From an uncultured Paracoccaceae bacterium (GTDB lineage Bacteria; Pseudomonadota; Alphaproteobacteria; Rhodobacterales; Rhodobacteraceae): DNA of 64,000 bases. How positions within the stretch are numbered: the stretch's first letter is position 1; every line of letters starts with the position of its first letter. Below, in pieces: positions 1-9,169 of this stretch. The stretch covers positions 69,501 through 133,500 of the forward strand of contig CANNCO010000003.1 in NCBI GenBank assembly GCA_947503175.1, read 5' to 3'. A program made the translations under genes and the position numbers. The notes beneath the pieces were generated by a model, which worked only from the letters and a program-made list of their open reading frames with translations, had not been told where the DNA came from and did not search any database.

Positions 1-95
1 GGGGAGTAAATCAGAAGGCCGTCACTGTGGACGAGGCGGCCCCTGGCGCTGACCGGCACCGGCGACCGCTATCCAAGAACCCAGCGGTCAGGGAA

Positions 96-917
96 CTATT
101 CAGCTTTCGAGTTCCGCTCCATCAAAATCAGCCGGTACTCAAACTCTTCCGCAAAGCGCGTCGCCCGTCCGCCAGCTCGCCCAATCTTGTCGAGTTTTCG
201 CCCGAACAGCCCCTCAACAAGGCGTGCACGCAGAGGATATGCGGAAGCCAGTGTCTTCCGTGCGCGCTTGACAAACGGCCCCAACATCTCGGTTCGTATC
301 TGGTCAAGCAATACGAAAGTCGGAAGGATCGCTTCGGTAAGGTCGACATCGCTGATAACCTCGAAGACGCCGTGCGCTTCGACCGACCGGCAGAACTCAG
401 GATGGGTGCCGCGCGTGCCGTCTTCGCCCGCTTGAGGGTTTCGGCGGAAATAGTCGAAAATCAGCACGTGCGTCCTGGCATAGCGGTCGAGTTGGCCCAG
501 CGCCTTGGCGAGAGCAATGTAATGAAAGCTCTCGGCAAACAGGCACAAGTCGAAGGTCCGAGCGCTATCGTAGTCCTCGAACATGCTATCGTGGACACGC
601 ACCGTGTCGGGGAGCTTTCCACGTGCCAAGGCGTTCAGGTGCTCGGACGGACATAGGCACTCAACCTCGAAGCCCAGTTTCGTCAGACCGAGCGCATTCG
701 CACCGGTGCCCGACCCGACATCGAGAACCGTTTGCGTTCCATGTGGGATCTGCGCCGCCAAAAGGTCGAAATAGGCTTGCTGTGCCTCGCCCAGCGCCTG
801 CAAGTTAGGCACTTCGGGCAGACCATCGGGCCAATAGCCGTAATGGGCATGTCCGTGGCCCAAAATGGCCTGAATCAGCGTGGCTTCCAGATCAAGACGA
901 AGTTCTTTTGTCGACAC
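96..917 (-). CDS. Class I SAM-dependent methyltransferase
   Basis: A 273-residue protein with the glycine-rich SAM-binding motif VLDVGSGTGANALG at about residues 64-77, followed by the usual acidic region, so it is a class I (Rossmann) methyltransferase. The substrate cannot be read from the sequence. The N-terminus contains HGHAHYGYWPDGLP, which resembles the start of small-molecule methyltransferases. The start is a GTG at 917 with a GAGG-like element about 12 bases upstream, so the exact start is uncertain. It stands alone on the minus strand, with about 340 bases of apparently non-coding DNA behind its start. The family call is firm and the function unknown. Confidence 0.8.
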   Translation of the reverse strand: MSTKELRLDLEATLIQAILGHGHAHYGYWPDGLPEVPNLQALGEAQQAYFDLLAAQIPHGTQTVLDVGSGTGANALGLTKLGFEVECLCPSEHLNALARGKLPDTVRVHDSMFEDYDSARTFDLCLFAESFHYIALAKALGQLDRYARTHVLIFDYFRRNPQAGEDGTRGTHPEFCRSVEAHGVFEVISDVDLTEAILPTFVLLDQIRTEMLGPFVKRARKTLASAYPLRARLVEGLFGRKLDKIGRAGGRATRFAEEFEYRLILMERNSKAE

Positions 918-1255
918 TCGTTAGCTAAGCCTCGTCTATGTGACCGGCATGTGGCCACTACCCCAGTTCCCTGGCCAGTCGGCCACTTTAGTCGAACAAA
1001 GGTTACTCCAGAAATGCAGCAGAGGAGTAGGGACGTTCTGACGCGCTTTGTCTTCTCGGTCGCTCCTTGTGCAAGTCAGCCGAAGGCGCAAAGCCGCCGT
1101 TCGCGCAAGAGGAAAACCATCCCGTTAATGCTGACAGTTTGACAAGACACCGCTGGAACAACCGGAACAGTGAAGACGCGCCCTTGCCTCAAGCATCCAA
1201 GCGCGCTCTGTAAGCGCTCTCACGTGTTTCATCGACCGCGCCGCATACGCGCAGA
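918..1255. other. Intergenic stretch without a recognisable gene
   Basis: This 338-base stretch lies between the start of the methyltransferase gene and the end of the LacI-type regulator gene. Open frames here are short and show no family motif. It presumably holds the promoter of the methyltransferase, but I see no convincing -35/-10 pair, operator or terminator hairpin. Confidence 0.5.
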
Positions 1256-2317
1256 TCACTCACCCTGTTCGAGAAAGATCGTCTTCCGACCCAGCGTGTC
1301 CCCTGGCTGCATCCGTGGCGTCAGCTCAATCCGCTCACCGGCCCGTGACATATCTTCCTTCACGCAATGCGCGATGATCTCGGCAGCGGCACGCCCGATC
1401 TCGGCCCGCATCGCATCCATCGTCGCCAGCCGCGTGGAGAACCCTTCCAATAGTTCGACCCCGTTAAATCCTGCCAGTCCGATCTGGTCCGGTATGGCCA
1501 GCCCGGCCTCAAGACAATGCAGCATCCCGCCCGCCCCGATCATGTCATTGGAGTAATAAAGGAAATCGAGGTTCGGGCTGCGCTTCAGCATCTCTGCCGT
1601 CATCTCGCGACCCTTCGCAAGGGCCGATCCGCCCTCATAGAATTCCTGATCCATCACTTCCAGCCCGGCCTTTGCCAGCGCCTCGGTGAACCCTTCGAAC
1701 CGCTTCCGCGCGCGGTGATCGAGCGGCATTTTCGTGCCCATGAACCCGATTTTGGTATAGCCCCCTTTCGCAATTGCCTTGGCCATCTCGCGGCCCGCCC
1801 GCCGGTGCGAGATACCCACGACGGAGTCGATCGCGCGGCCGTCCGTATCCATGATCTCCACCACAGGAATGCCCGCGGCCTCCAGCATCGTCCGACTCGC
1901 ATCGGAGTGTTCAAGCCCCGCGATGATGACCCCCGAGGGCCGCCATGACAGCATCTCGTACAGCACCTTTTCTTCGCGCTCGGGCCGATAGTTCGTGACG
2001 CCGACAACGGGCTGAAGCGGTGTCTCGTCCAGCACCTTCGATATCCCGGTCATGACCTCGGGGAACACCATGTTCGACAGGCTCGGGATGATCACTGCCA
2101 CCAGATTGACCCTGTTCGATGCCAGCGCACCTGCGATTTTGTTGGGTACGTAACCCAGCGTCCGTGCCGCCGTCAGAACCTTTTCCCGCGTCGCTTCGGA
2201 AACGTCGCCCCGGTTACGCAAAACACGGCTCACGGTCATTTCCGACACGCCCGACGCTTCCGAAACATCGCGCAGTGTCAGCGGGCGGCGGGTATCGGTA
2301 TTGGATTCGTCGTTCAT
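1256..2317 (-). CDS. LacI-family transcriptional regulator, GntR (gluconate repressor)-like
   Basis: A 353-residue DNA-binding repressor. An N-terminal LacI helix-turn-helix (LRDVSEASGVSEMTVSRVLR, about residues 14-33) and hinge (GYVPNKIAGALASN) are followed by a periplasmic-binding-protein-like sugar domain. The order of motifs, such as IPSLSNMVFPEV and EMLSWRPSGVI, is close to the E. coli gluconate repressor, as I recall that sequence. The start at 2317 is chosen because a GAAAGGTG element precedes it and the HTH begins soon after; the longer frame to 2425 adds only unrelated residues. A GTTA-N4-TAAC dyad 40 bases upstream suggests autoregulation. Its target is unclear, and the nearby TRAP operon is only one possibility. 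Confidence 0.88.
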   Translation of the reverse strand: MNDESNTDTRRPLTLRDVSEASGVSEMTVSRVLRNRGDVSEATREKVLTAARTLGYVPNKIAGALASNRVNLVAVIIPSLSNMVFPEVMTGISKVLDETPLQPVVGVTNYRPEREEKVLYEMLSWRPSGVIIAGLEHSDASRTMLEAAGIPVVEIMDTDGRAIDSVVGISHRRAGREMAKAIAKGGYTKIGFMGTKMPLDHRARKRFEGFTEALAKAGLEVMDQEFYEGGSALAKGREMTAEMLKRSPNLDFLYYSNDMIGAGGMLHCLEAGLAIPDQIGLAGFNGVELLEGFSTRLATMDAMRAEIGRAAAEIIAHCVKEDMSRAGERIELTPRMQPGDTLGRKTIFLEQGE

Positions 2318-2356
2318 CTGGCACCTTTCGAAACGGGGGCGCGGATCGGCCCGCTC

Positions 2357-2368
2357 GTTATCGCTAAC
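2357..2368. promoter_or_regulatory. Candidate operator of the LacI/GntR-like regulator
   Basis: The inverted repeat GTTA-TCGC-TAAC lies 40 bases upstream of the regulator's start. It resembles the GTTA-CCGG-TAAC core of gluconate-repressor sites, but the centre matches only partly and one copy is seen. Confidence 0.4.
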
Positions 2369-2480
2369 ACGCATATCAATGCACGTCGCAGACAAACTCG
2401 CAAGTCTGGCAACACCGTGGCGCAAAGGGGATCGATCGGGGGCTTGATCGAACGACCCGAACCCGCGACAAGGAACACGC

Positions 2481-2556
2481 GGCCCCGTAGCTCAGGGGAT
2501 AGAGCAACCGCCTCCTAAGCGGTAGGTCATAGGTTCGAATCCTATCGGGGCCGCCA
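2481..2556 (+). tRNA. tRNA-Arg(CCU)
   Basis: A full cloverleaf can be folded by eye. The acceptor stem GGCCCCG pairs with CGGGGCC, the anticodon stem ACCGC pairs with GCGGT around the loop CTCCTAA (anticodon CCT, reading AGG codons), and the T arm contains GTTCGAAT. CCA is encoded at the 3' end. It is the only RNA gene seen. The antisense strand gives a false ORF often mistaken for a protein. Confidence 0.97.
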
Positions 2557-2762
2557 GAGAAAATTTTTCTACATGACCCAGTCCACAGAACCACCACCGA
2601 ACCTTGGGTATGGATCGACTCGGATAAGTGACATGCATCCCAAAATCGGCCAGATAAACCTGATTGAAAAGCTCTAACTGAGAAGCTGCCTTTCAGAGAT
2701 AAGACCGGGCAGGTTTCACACCGCCAATGGATCAGCGCGGCGAAAGCCATGCGGTACCTCCG

Positions 2763-4070
2763 TCACTCCATCTGGCTTGGCAGGTAAGTCACGAGGTCCG
2801 GGAAGGCGACGAGAATCCCAAGACGGATAACGTCACTGAGGATGAACGGCGCCACGCCGATAAAGATGGTCGTCAGGCCGACTGTGCGCAGCACACTTTT
2901 GATGACGAAGACATTCATGCCAACCGGCGGAGTGATCAGGCCCAACTCGACCGTCATTACCATGATGATACCGAACCAGATCGGGTCGAACCCCAACTCC
3001 AAGATCAGCGGAAACACGATCGGCACGGTCAAAAGGATCATCGCGATCGGATCGAGCACACAGCCGAGCAGCAGGAAGAAAAACAGAAGGATTCCGAGAA
3101 TGATGTACCGGTTGAGCCCGGTCTCGATGATCACGTTGGTCAGGTTTTGCGGCACCTGCGTGATCGCCAGAAAATAGCCAAAGATCAGCGCGCCGATCAG
3201 GATCGTGAAGATGGCCGCCGTTGTTCGAACCGTTTCGCGTAGCGCCTCGAAAAAGCTGCTCCAACTCATGCGACGACGCGCCAAGGCGATGATCAAGGCA
3301 CCCATGGCCCCCATCGCCGCCGCCTCGGTCGCGGTGAAAGCGCCGCCGTAAATGCCTCCGAAGATGAAGATGAACAGCAGGAGGATCGCCCAGACGCCGC
3401 GCAGCGCGGTGAGCCGCACGCTCCAATCTGCCTTCTCGACCGTCTTCATCTCACCGCCCGAGAACCCGGCAATCAGCCGGATTGTGAGGACATACATGAT
3501 CGCCGCGAGGATCCCGGGAACGATCGCTGCGATGAACAACTCGCCCACGTTCTGCTCTGTGAGAATACCATAGAGCGCAAGCGGGACGGAGGGCGGAATA
3601 ATGATGCCAAGCGTGCCGCCTGCGGCGATCACGCCAGAGGACAGGCGCTCGGAATATCCCAGACGCCGCATCTCCGGGAACGCGACCTTGGAGAAGGTCG
3701 CCGCTGTGGCGACGGAAGAACCGCATATGGCGGCGAAACCCGCGCAGGCCCCGATTGTAGCCATTCCAACCCCGCCCCTGCGATGGCCGAGCCATGCGCT
3801 CGCGAAACCGAAAAGTTCTCGGCTCATTCCCGAAGCGGTCGCGAACGCACCCATCAGGATGAACATAGGGATCAGAGCCAGGCTGTGCTTGGTCGCCGTG
3901 GAGATCGGTGACGTGGACAAAAGGTTTAGCGCCACGTCCCAGTTGAACCCCGTCACTGCAGCGAAGCCCACGACGCCGGCAATGCCCATTGCGAAGCCGA
4001 TCGGGACCCGGAGTAGCATAAGGGCGAAGAGGAGGCCGAAGCCCAGCGCTGCAATGAGGTCACGATCCAT
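2763..4070 (-). CDS. dctM: TRAP transporter large permease, DctM family
   Basis: A 435-residue, very hydrophobic protein of the length and about 12-segment profile of DctM, the ion-coupled channel subunit of tripartite ATP-independent periplasmic (TRAP) importers. Family-typical runs include the N-terminal LLRVPIGFAMG, GSSVATAATF near residue 118 and IIPPSVPLALYG near 157. It acts in the inner membrane with the small DctQ subunit and the periplasmic DctP protein encoded just upstream, in the order dctP-dctQ-dctM on the minus strand. The substrate is probably a carboxylate, given the adjoining 2-oxoacid enzyme genes, but this is inference. Confidence 0.95.
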   Translation of the reverse strand: MDRDLIAALGFGLLFALMLLRVPIGFAMGIAGVVGFAAVTGFNWDVALNLLSTSPISTATKHSLALIPMFILMGAFATASGMSRELFGFASAWLGHRRGGVGMATIGACAGFAAICGSSVATAATFSKVAFPEMRRLGYSERLSSGVIAAGGTLGIIIPPSVPLALYGILTEQNVGELFIAAIVPGILAAIMYVLTIRLIAGFSGGEMKTVEKADWSVRLTALRGVWAILLLFIFIFGGIYGGAFTATEAAAMGAMGALIIALARRRMSWSSFFEALRETVRTTAAIFTILIGALIFGYFLAITQVPQNLTNVIIETGLNRYIILGILLFFFLLLGCVLDPIAMILLTVPIVFPLILELGFDPIWFGIIMVMTVELGLITPPVGMNVFVIKSVLRTVGLTTIFIGVAPFILSDVIRLGILVAFPDLVTYLPSQME

Positions 4071-4096
4071 GTCGGGCGTCCGCGTTGATTTTCGGG

Positions 4097-4606
4097 TTAG
4101 TCAGCGGCATGAACTGGTGCTTCGGTCGGGGTGTCTTCGCGCCCACGAAGGATCCTTAACAGCCGGGCCGCGCTGAAGATCTGCGCGGCCAGAAGCCCGA
4201 CCCAGGCGAGCGCATAGAAGGCGGCAACGGGTAGATCGAGATCGATCGTGCCATGATTTGCATTCCAGGTGTCGATGACTTTCTCGGTGAACTTCCACAG
4301 AAGAAAGGCGAGCCCGATGGTGACAACAGTATTGGAGAACACGTCGAGCAGCCATTTCACGGGTTTCGGAGAGAGCGCCCAAACGGCATCCATGGTGATG
4401 TTATCGCCCCGGTGACAGGCGCTTGCGAGACCCCAGAAGATCACGACACCGAGGAGGTAGCGCGCGCCGTCGAACGCGTCGGGAAGACCGGTGTTGAAGA
4501 CGTACCGTGCAATGACCGCGGAAAACGAAAGCACCGTCACGATGAACAGAACTGCCGCCGCGATACTCTCCACCACGGCGACAGCGCGCTGAAAGGCGCG
4601 AGACAT
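4097..4606 (-). CDS. dctQ: TRAP transporter small permease, DctQ family
   Basis: A 169-residue protein with four predicted membrane segments, including one near residues 12-33 and one ending ALAWVGLLAAQIFSA. It has the conserved DctQ-type stretch GDNITMDAVW at about residues 66-75, as expected for the small membrane subunit that links DctM to the substrate-binding protein. It lies four bases after dctP and 26 bases before dctM, so the three genes are surely cotranscribed. Confidence 0.92.
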   Translation of the reverse strand: MSRAFQRAVAVVESIAAAVLFIVTVLSFSAVIARYVFNTGLPDAFDGARYLLGVVIFWGLASACHRGDNITMDAVWALSPKPVKWLLDVFSNTVVTIGLAFLLWKFTEKVIDTWNANHGTIDLDLPVAAFYALAWVGLLAAQIFSAARLLRILRGREDTPTEAPVHAAD

Positions 4607-4610
4607 TGGT

Positions 4611-5630
4611 TCAGTTACCAGGCACGGGCGTTTCGGCGAAGGCCGCGATCAGGGCATCGTAGGCAGCCTGGCCATCGTGCCCGGCCATTTCCGCTCCCGC
4701 CAGCCAGTCGTTGCGTACCGGTTCGACCGCATCGCGGAAGGCCTGAAGCTGCTCGGCACTCGGTTCATTGATGGAATGGCCGTCGTCGATGAGACGCTGC
4801 CGGCCATCCGCTTCGACGGCGAGCCAGCCCGATGAGATCTTTGCCGCCCAATCGCTCGTGCAATGGCTGTCCACCGCCGCCTTCGCCTGATCGGAGAGCC
4901 CTTCATAGGTCTGCTGGTTCATCACGAACGCGAAGTTGTTGAAGGCCATGTCGACGTCAAGGTGGTGCTCGACCACATCGTTGATCCCGAACGGAAACAG
5001 GCTCGCCCAAGGGAATAGGATCGCATCGGCCACGCCGCGCTCCAGCGCCTCGCGAGACTCAGGCGCCGAGATTTGAATGTTCGTCGCGCCCATTGCTCCG
5101 AAGTAGTTTGCAAGTGTCCGGTTCGGCAGGCGGATACGCATCCCATCGATATCTTCTATGCCCAAGACCGGATTGACGGAGTGCAGCGCATACAGGCCAC
5201 CATTGAATGTCAGGCAGAACTTGACCTCCGACATCTCCTCTTCGGCGTAGTCACGATACCAGCTGTCAAAGGCCTCGGTTTCCGCCGTGACCGGATCGTC
5301 GATCAGGAAGGGCAGCTCGGCAACGCCGACCATCGGGAAGCGGCCGGGCTGGTAACCGGTATTGATAAAGGTGATGTCGGCGATGCCATTAGCCGCCATG
5401 TCATAGTGATCGCCCGCCGCGCCAAGCTGGCGCGCCGGGAAAACCGCGACCTCGATTTCACCACCAGATGCTTCGGTCAGAGATTCGATCCAGGTGGGAA
5501 ACACCGTCGTATTCAGCACGTGTTGCGCCGGAAGCCAGTTTGCAAAGCGCAGTTCTGCAGCGCTGGCTGGTGCGGCGGCGATGGCAAGCGCGAGGGCGCC
5601 AGTTCCGGCTATCTTGTGCGTGGTCATCAT
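4611..5630 (-). CDS. dctP: TRAP transporter substrate-binding protein, DctP family
   Basis: A 339-residue periplasmic protein. A Sec-type signal peptide (hydrophobic core GALALAIAAAPASAA, cleavage near residue 24) precedes the mature start ELRFANWLP. The segment MRIRLPNRTL carries the arginine that in this family forms a salt bridge with the ligand carboxylate, followed by the usual ALERGVADAI region. Two ATGs in a row give the start; GGGAGG lies eight bases before the first. It is separated by 110 bases from the upstream ThDP-enzyme gene on the same strand and probably belongs to the same operon. Confidence 0.93.
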   Translation of the reverse strand: MMTTHKIAGTGALALAIAAAPASAAELRFANWLPAQHVLNTTVFPTWIESLTEASGGEIEVAVFPARQLGAAGDHYDMAANGIADITFINTGYQPGRFPMVGVAELPFLIDDPVTAETEAFDSWYRDYAEEEMSEVKFCLTFNGGLYALHSVNPVLGIEDIDGMRIRLPNRTLANYFGAMGATNIQISAPESREALERGVADAILFPWASLFPFGINDVVEHHLDVDMAFNNFAFVMNQQTYEGLSDQAKAAVDSHCTSDWAAKISSGWLAVEADGRQRLIDDGHSINEPSAEQLQAFRDAVEPVRNDWLAGAEMAGHDGQAAYDALIAAFAETPVPGN

Positions 5631-5740
5631 GTCGTTTTCCTCCCTTTGGTAAGCTCTCAGTTATTCACTCGGACGCTTTGTTCTGTCCGTTGTCACGGTT
5701 CACCAAGGCATCGCGGGTATTCTCGTCCTGGCCCTATCGA

Positions 5741-7480
5741 TCAGGCCGTGCCGGTCTGCTCGATGGCGATGTTCAGCAGGACCTGCCGTCTTTCTCGTGT
5801 TGCGACGTCTATCGCGCGTTGCAGTGCGGCGGGTAACGCGTCTCCGGTCAGGATCGTTTCGGTGTAGGCACGACTGGCCTCCGCCGTTTTCGTGAAATCA
5901 GGGCTGGGGTGAAGGGACGTGAGCGGTACTTCGTTCGCCTTTGACGCCAGTCCGTCTCGGTAAAGCCCCTCTACCGAATGCCGAACGGCCCCCCACTCCT
6001 CGTTGTTCAGGACGAGTGTGATGACGGGCAGCGCCAGCGCCTCGGCAATCTGGTGGCATGCGGTGGGATTGGCAAACATGTAGCTGCCATCACCCATCGT
6101 CGCGAAGACAAGGCGATCGGGCTCGGCAAGTTGTGCCCCGAGCGCCGCAGGCAGTCCCCAGCCCAGCCCGCCTGAATAGGGCTCTTGAAAATAGCTGTTG
6201 TGATGTTCCAGATCGAGGGGCTCCAAGGGTGCGCCGAGTTCGTGAAACACGGTTGCCTCAGTTCCTTTTATGGCTTGTCCAAGGCAGTGGCTGACCCAGT
6301 CCTTCGTCATCGGCCCACGGGCGCCGGATTTCGCACGTTCCAAAGCCGCCGCGCGCCGAGCCTCCGAGCGCTTCGCAATGTGCTGGTGCCGGACGGCGAT
6401 GGCCTTCGACCGCGCGGGCGGAACGCCCATTTCGTCGATCAGGGCGATAAGGACTTCGGACGTTTCGCCCGTAAGGCAGACAGCAGCAGGAAAATTCCGG
6501 ACAGGTGTGCGCGAAAACAACGGATCGGGTCCGAGCTGAATGACGGCCGCATCATCGCGCAGCGTCACGCCATCCGGCCACCAGGGCGCAAGAGAGTTGA
6601 TGACCAAGACGACATCCGCCTCGGCCAGCAGATCGCTGGGGTCCTGCCCGACACTCATCGGGTGGTCGTTGGCAAGCGACAACTGGCTTGCCCAATACTG
6701 GCAAACCGGAAACGCCCAGCGGTCCACAAAGCCGGCAAAGGCCTCGAACGCCTCATGGGAACCGACGCCACGCTGGCTGATGATGAGCGGTTTTTTTGCC
6801 GCCCTCAGAAGACTTACCGATTGGGCCAGCGCCGATGAGTTCGGCGCGGTGGTTGCCGGTTCCATGGTCGCCGCAGCGCTGGCCTCCTGTGCCGGGATCG
6901 CCTCGCACAGCACCTCTCGCGGGAGACTAAGATACACTGGTCCTTTGGGCGTCGAATTGGCTATGGCAGAAGCACGGTCGATGAGCTCGGGGAGTTGTTC
7001 GGGAAACCTCAACTCGTAATCCCATTTCGACACTTCACGGACGAGCGCGGCCTGGTCGAACATCTCCTGTCCCCAACCAATCGGCACGGTTCGTGCGCCG
7101 AAACGGCCCTTCTCCGTCACAGGCGTCCGGCCCGACATCATCAGAACCGGGATCTGGTCGCAAGAGGCATTGATGGCGCCGGTCGCCCCGTTCGAAAGAC
7201 CGACATTAGTGTGTAGAATGACCGCCTGCATCCGTCCGGACAGAAGGTAATATCCGTGCGCCATTCCAAGAGCGGCATGCTCGTGCGGACAGGTGACCGC
7301 GGTGGGCAGGTCGATTTCTTTACGGGTCGCTTCGATCAGGCCCTCGATGATGGGAGGAAAGTCGGTGCCGGAGTTTGAAAACACGTAATCGACGCCGACA
7401 GTTTTGAGCTTGCCGAAGAGCGCGCCACCCGCGGCGACCGTCGCGTGTTCGCCCTCGATCTCGGTCACGACTTTCTGCAT
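5741..7480 (-). CDS. Thiamine-diphosphate-dependent enzyme (acetolactate synthase / 2-oxoacid decarboxylase type)
   Basis: A 579-residue protein with the three-domain plan of the ThDP enzymes of the acetolactate synthase/benzoylformate decarboxylase group. The cofactor-activating glutamate is in TCPHEHAALG (Glu67), and the Mg-ThDP motif runs from MGDGSYMF (about residue 462) to NNEEWG about 30 residues later. The start at 7480 was chosen because its ATG shares a base with the TGA of the preceding small ORF; the longer frame to 7588 has no family sequence. It follows an aldehyde dehydrogenase gene and precedes the TRAP genes. This order suggests uptake of a 2-oxoacid, its decarboxylation to an aldehyde, and oxidation. 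A ligase or synthase role is not excluded. Confidence 0.85.
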   Translation of the reverse strand: MQKVVTEIEGEHATVAAGGALFGKLKTVGVDYVFSNSGTDFPPIIEGLIEATRKEIDLPTAVTCPHEHAALGMAHGYYLLSGRMQAVILHTNVGLSNGATGAINASCDQIPVLMMSGRTPVTEKGRFGARTVPIGWGQEMFDQAALVREVSKWDYELRFPEQLPELIDRASAIANSTPKGPVYLSLPREVLCEAIPAQEASAAATMEPATTAPNSSALAQSVSLLRAAKKPLIISQRGVGSHEAFEAFAGFVDRWAFPVCQYWASQLSLANDHPMSVGQDPSDLLAEADVVLVINSLAPWWPDGVTLRDDAAVIQLGPDPLFSRTPVRNFPAAVCLTGETSEVLIALIDEMGVPPARSKAIAVRHQHIAKRSEARRAAALERAKSGARGPMTKDWVSHCLGQAIKGTEATVFHELGAPLEPLDLEHHNSYFQEPYSGGLGWGLPAALGAQLAEPDRLVFATMGDGSYMFANPTACHQIAEALALPVITLVLNNEEWGAVRHSVEGLYRDGLASKANEVPLTSLHPSPDFTKTAEASRAYTETILTGDALPAALQRAIDVATRERRQVLLNIAIEQTGTA

Positions 7481-7683
7481 CAGCCCGCAGTCTCCGAAAC
7501 GGGCAAGGCGGTCAATTGTAGGCGTCGCGCGGCGGCAACGTAGCGCCGAACGACTAGAACGTAACCCAATGCATTCAGCATTGGCCAAAACTCGACAACG
7601 TTGCGTACGCCGAGCGGCGGTTCGCGCCGCTGAAGCTCCAGTGCAGCAGCGCGCCCACCAGCAAAAATAGCCATCATTTCCAT
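7480..7683 (-). CDS. Small coupled ORF, unknown function
   Basis: A frame of 67 codons fills the gap between the aldehyde dehydrogenase and ThDP-enzyme genes almost exactly. An AAAGG element lies just upstream of its ATGs, and its TGA overlaps the ATG of the ThDP gene (TGATG), the usual sign of translational coupling. The product is rich in Arg and Ala (for example RRYVAAARR), with no signal peptide, and one moderately hydrophobic stretch near MLNALGYVLVV. I do not recognise a family. It could be a leader frame needed only for coupling, or a remnant of a larger gene. The start may equally be 7677 or the GTG at 7701. Confidence 0.4.
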   Translation of the reverse strand: MEMMAIFAGGRAAALELQRREPPLGVRNVVEFWPMLNALGYVLVVRRYVAAARRLQLTALPVSETAG

Positions 7684-7704
7684 CAACCTTTCGCCGTGCA
7701 CCAG

Positions 7705-9153
7705 TCAGATGGGATAGTTCTGTGCAGGGTCTTCGATCGTGATCCAGCGCAGTTCAGTGAACTCGTTGATCGCCGCCGAGCCTCCGAAGCGTCCGTAGCC
7801 GGACCGCTTGGTTCCGCCGAATGGCATTTGCGCTTCATCGCCAACCGTCGGGCCATTGATGTGGCAAATGCCGGAATGAATGCGCTTGGCGACCTCCAGC
7901 GCGCGGCGGGTGTCATTGCCGAAAACCGAAGCCGTAAGACCGTATTCGGTATCGTTTGCCACCTGCACGGCTTCATCAAGGTCCTTTACGCGGATCACAG
8001 TCGTGACCGGACCGAAGCTTTCTTCGGCGTAGATCGCCATCTCCGGGGTAACCCCGTCGACGATGGTTGCCGGCATGATCGTCCCATTATCGGGCGCGCC
8101 ACCGGCGAGCACCTCGGCGCCTTTTTCTGTTGCGTCCTCGATGAGGCGGGCAAGGCGATCGACCGTGTCACGATCGACAACAGAGGCAAGATGCACCTGC
8201 TCCGACGGCTTGCCAGCGACAAGCGCCTCCGCACGCGCCTTGAACTTCTCCACGAATGCGTCCGCAATCGGCTCCACGAGAATGATCTTTTCTGCAGACA
8301 TGCAGATCTGACCCTGGTTCATGAAAGCACTGAAAATGGCCGCGTTCACGGCACCGTCGATATCCGCATCATCCAGCACGACCTGTGGCGCCTTGCCGCC
8401 CAGTTCCAGCAGACAGGGCTTGAGCTGGGTCGCCGCCCGCTCGGCCACGATCTGACCGACCTTCGTTGAACCTGTGAAGTTGATCCGCCTTGTAAGCGGA
8501 TGGTCGATCAACGCATTTACCACGTCCGGCGCGTCATCGGGTGAGTGCGTGATGATGTTCACCACGCCCGGCGGCAGCCCACCTTCCGCCATCGCATCCC
8601 CGATCAGACGATGGGTGGCCGGGCACTTCTCGGAGGCCTTCATTACCACGGTGTTGCCGCAGGCGATTGGCATCGCGAAAGAGCGTACGGCAAGGATGAC
8701 CGGTGCGTTCCACGGCGCCATGCCGACGAGCACGCCGACCGGTTGGCGATAGGCCATTGCCATAGAGCCCGGCTTTTCCGACGGGATGATTTCGCCCTTG
8801 ATCTGTGTCGTCATGGACGCTGCTTCGCGCAGCATGTTACCCGCGAGCATGACGTTGAAGCCGATCCACGGCGCGCTGCCGCCGGTCTCTTCCGCGCCGA
8901 TCCGAATGAACTCCGATGCCTTCGCATCCAACGCATCCGCACATTTGTTGAGAATCGCGCGCCGCTTTCCGGGCCCTATGCTCGACCACTCCTTGAATGC
9001 CTCGGCGCTGGACTTCACGGCGCGGTCGACATCGGCAGCGGCAGCCGCCGCGGCGGTCGTCACGATCTCTGCGCTGACAGGGCTGCGCCGGTCGAAGAGA
9101 GCGCCGCTCGCTGCCTTTGTATCGGCGTTGTCGATGAACAGGCCCACTTTCAT
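7705..9153 (-). CDS. NAD(P)-dependent aldehyde dehydrogenase (vanillin/salicylaldehyde dehydrogenase-like)
   Basis: A 482-residue member of the aldehyde dehydrogenase superfamily. Catalytic residues are visible as Asn149 (PWNAP), Glu250 (LLELGGKAP) and Cys284 (GQICMS), with the cofactor motif FTGSTKVG at about residues 226-233. The long hydrophobic-substrate-type sequence around MPFGGTKRSGYGRFGG resembles aromatic-aldehyde dehydrogenases. The ATG at 9153 is preferred over a TTG at 9168 because GGGAGG sits six bases upstream of it. It is the first gene of the operon running to the TRAP transporter, and it is divergent from an IclR-type regulator with palindromic sites between them. The exact aldehyde is unknown. 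Confidence 0.93.
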   Translation of the reverse strand: MKVGLFIDNADTKAASGALFDRRSPVSAEIVTTAAAAAAADVDRAVKSSAEAFKEWSSIGPGKRRAILNKCADALDAKASEFIRIGAEETGGSAPWIGFNVMLAGNMLREAASMTTQIKGEIIPSEKPGSMAMAYRQPVGVLVGMAPWNAPVILAVRSFAMPIACGNTVVMKASEKCPATHRLIGDAMAEGGLPPGVVNIITHSPDDAPDVVNALIDHPLTRRINFTGSTKVGQIVAERAATQLKPCLLELGGKAPQVVLDDADIDGAVNAAIFSAFMNQGQICMSAEKIILVEPIADAFVEKFKARAEALVAGKPSEQVHLASVVDRDTVDRLARLIEDATEKGAEVLAGGAPDNGTIMPATIVDGVTPEMAIYAEESFGPVTTVIRVKDLDEAVQVANDTEYGLTASVFGNDTRRALEVAKRIHSGICHINGPTVGDEAQMPFGGTKRSGYGRFGGSAAINEFTELRWITIEDPAQNYPI

Positions 9154-9169
9154 GCGATTTCCTCCCAAT

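Noticed and set aside
908-918. GTCGACA near the methyltransferase start as a further GntR-type site
   Set aside because: It is part of the coding start (GTG TCG ACA) and lacks the GTATAC half.
2376-2750. A 124-residue minus-strand ORF containing DRIRTYDLPLRRRLLYPLSY
   Set aside because: It is the antisense translation of the tRNA-Arg gene, a well-known false protein in databases.
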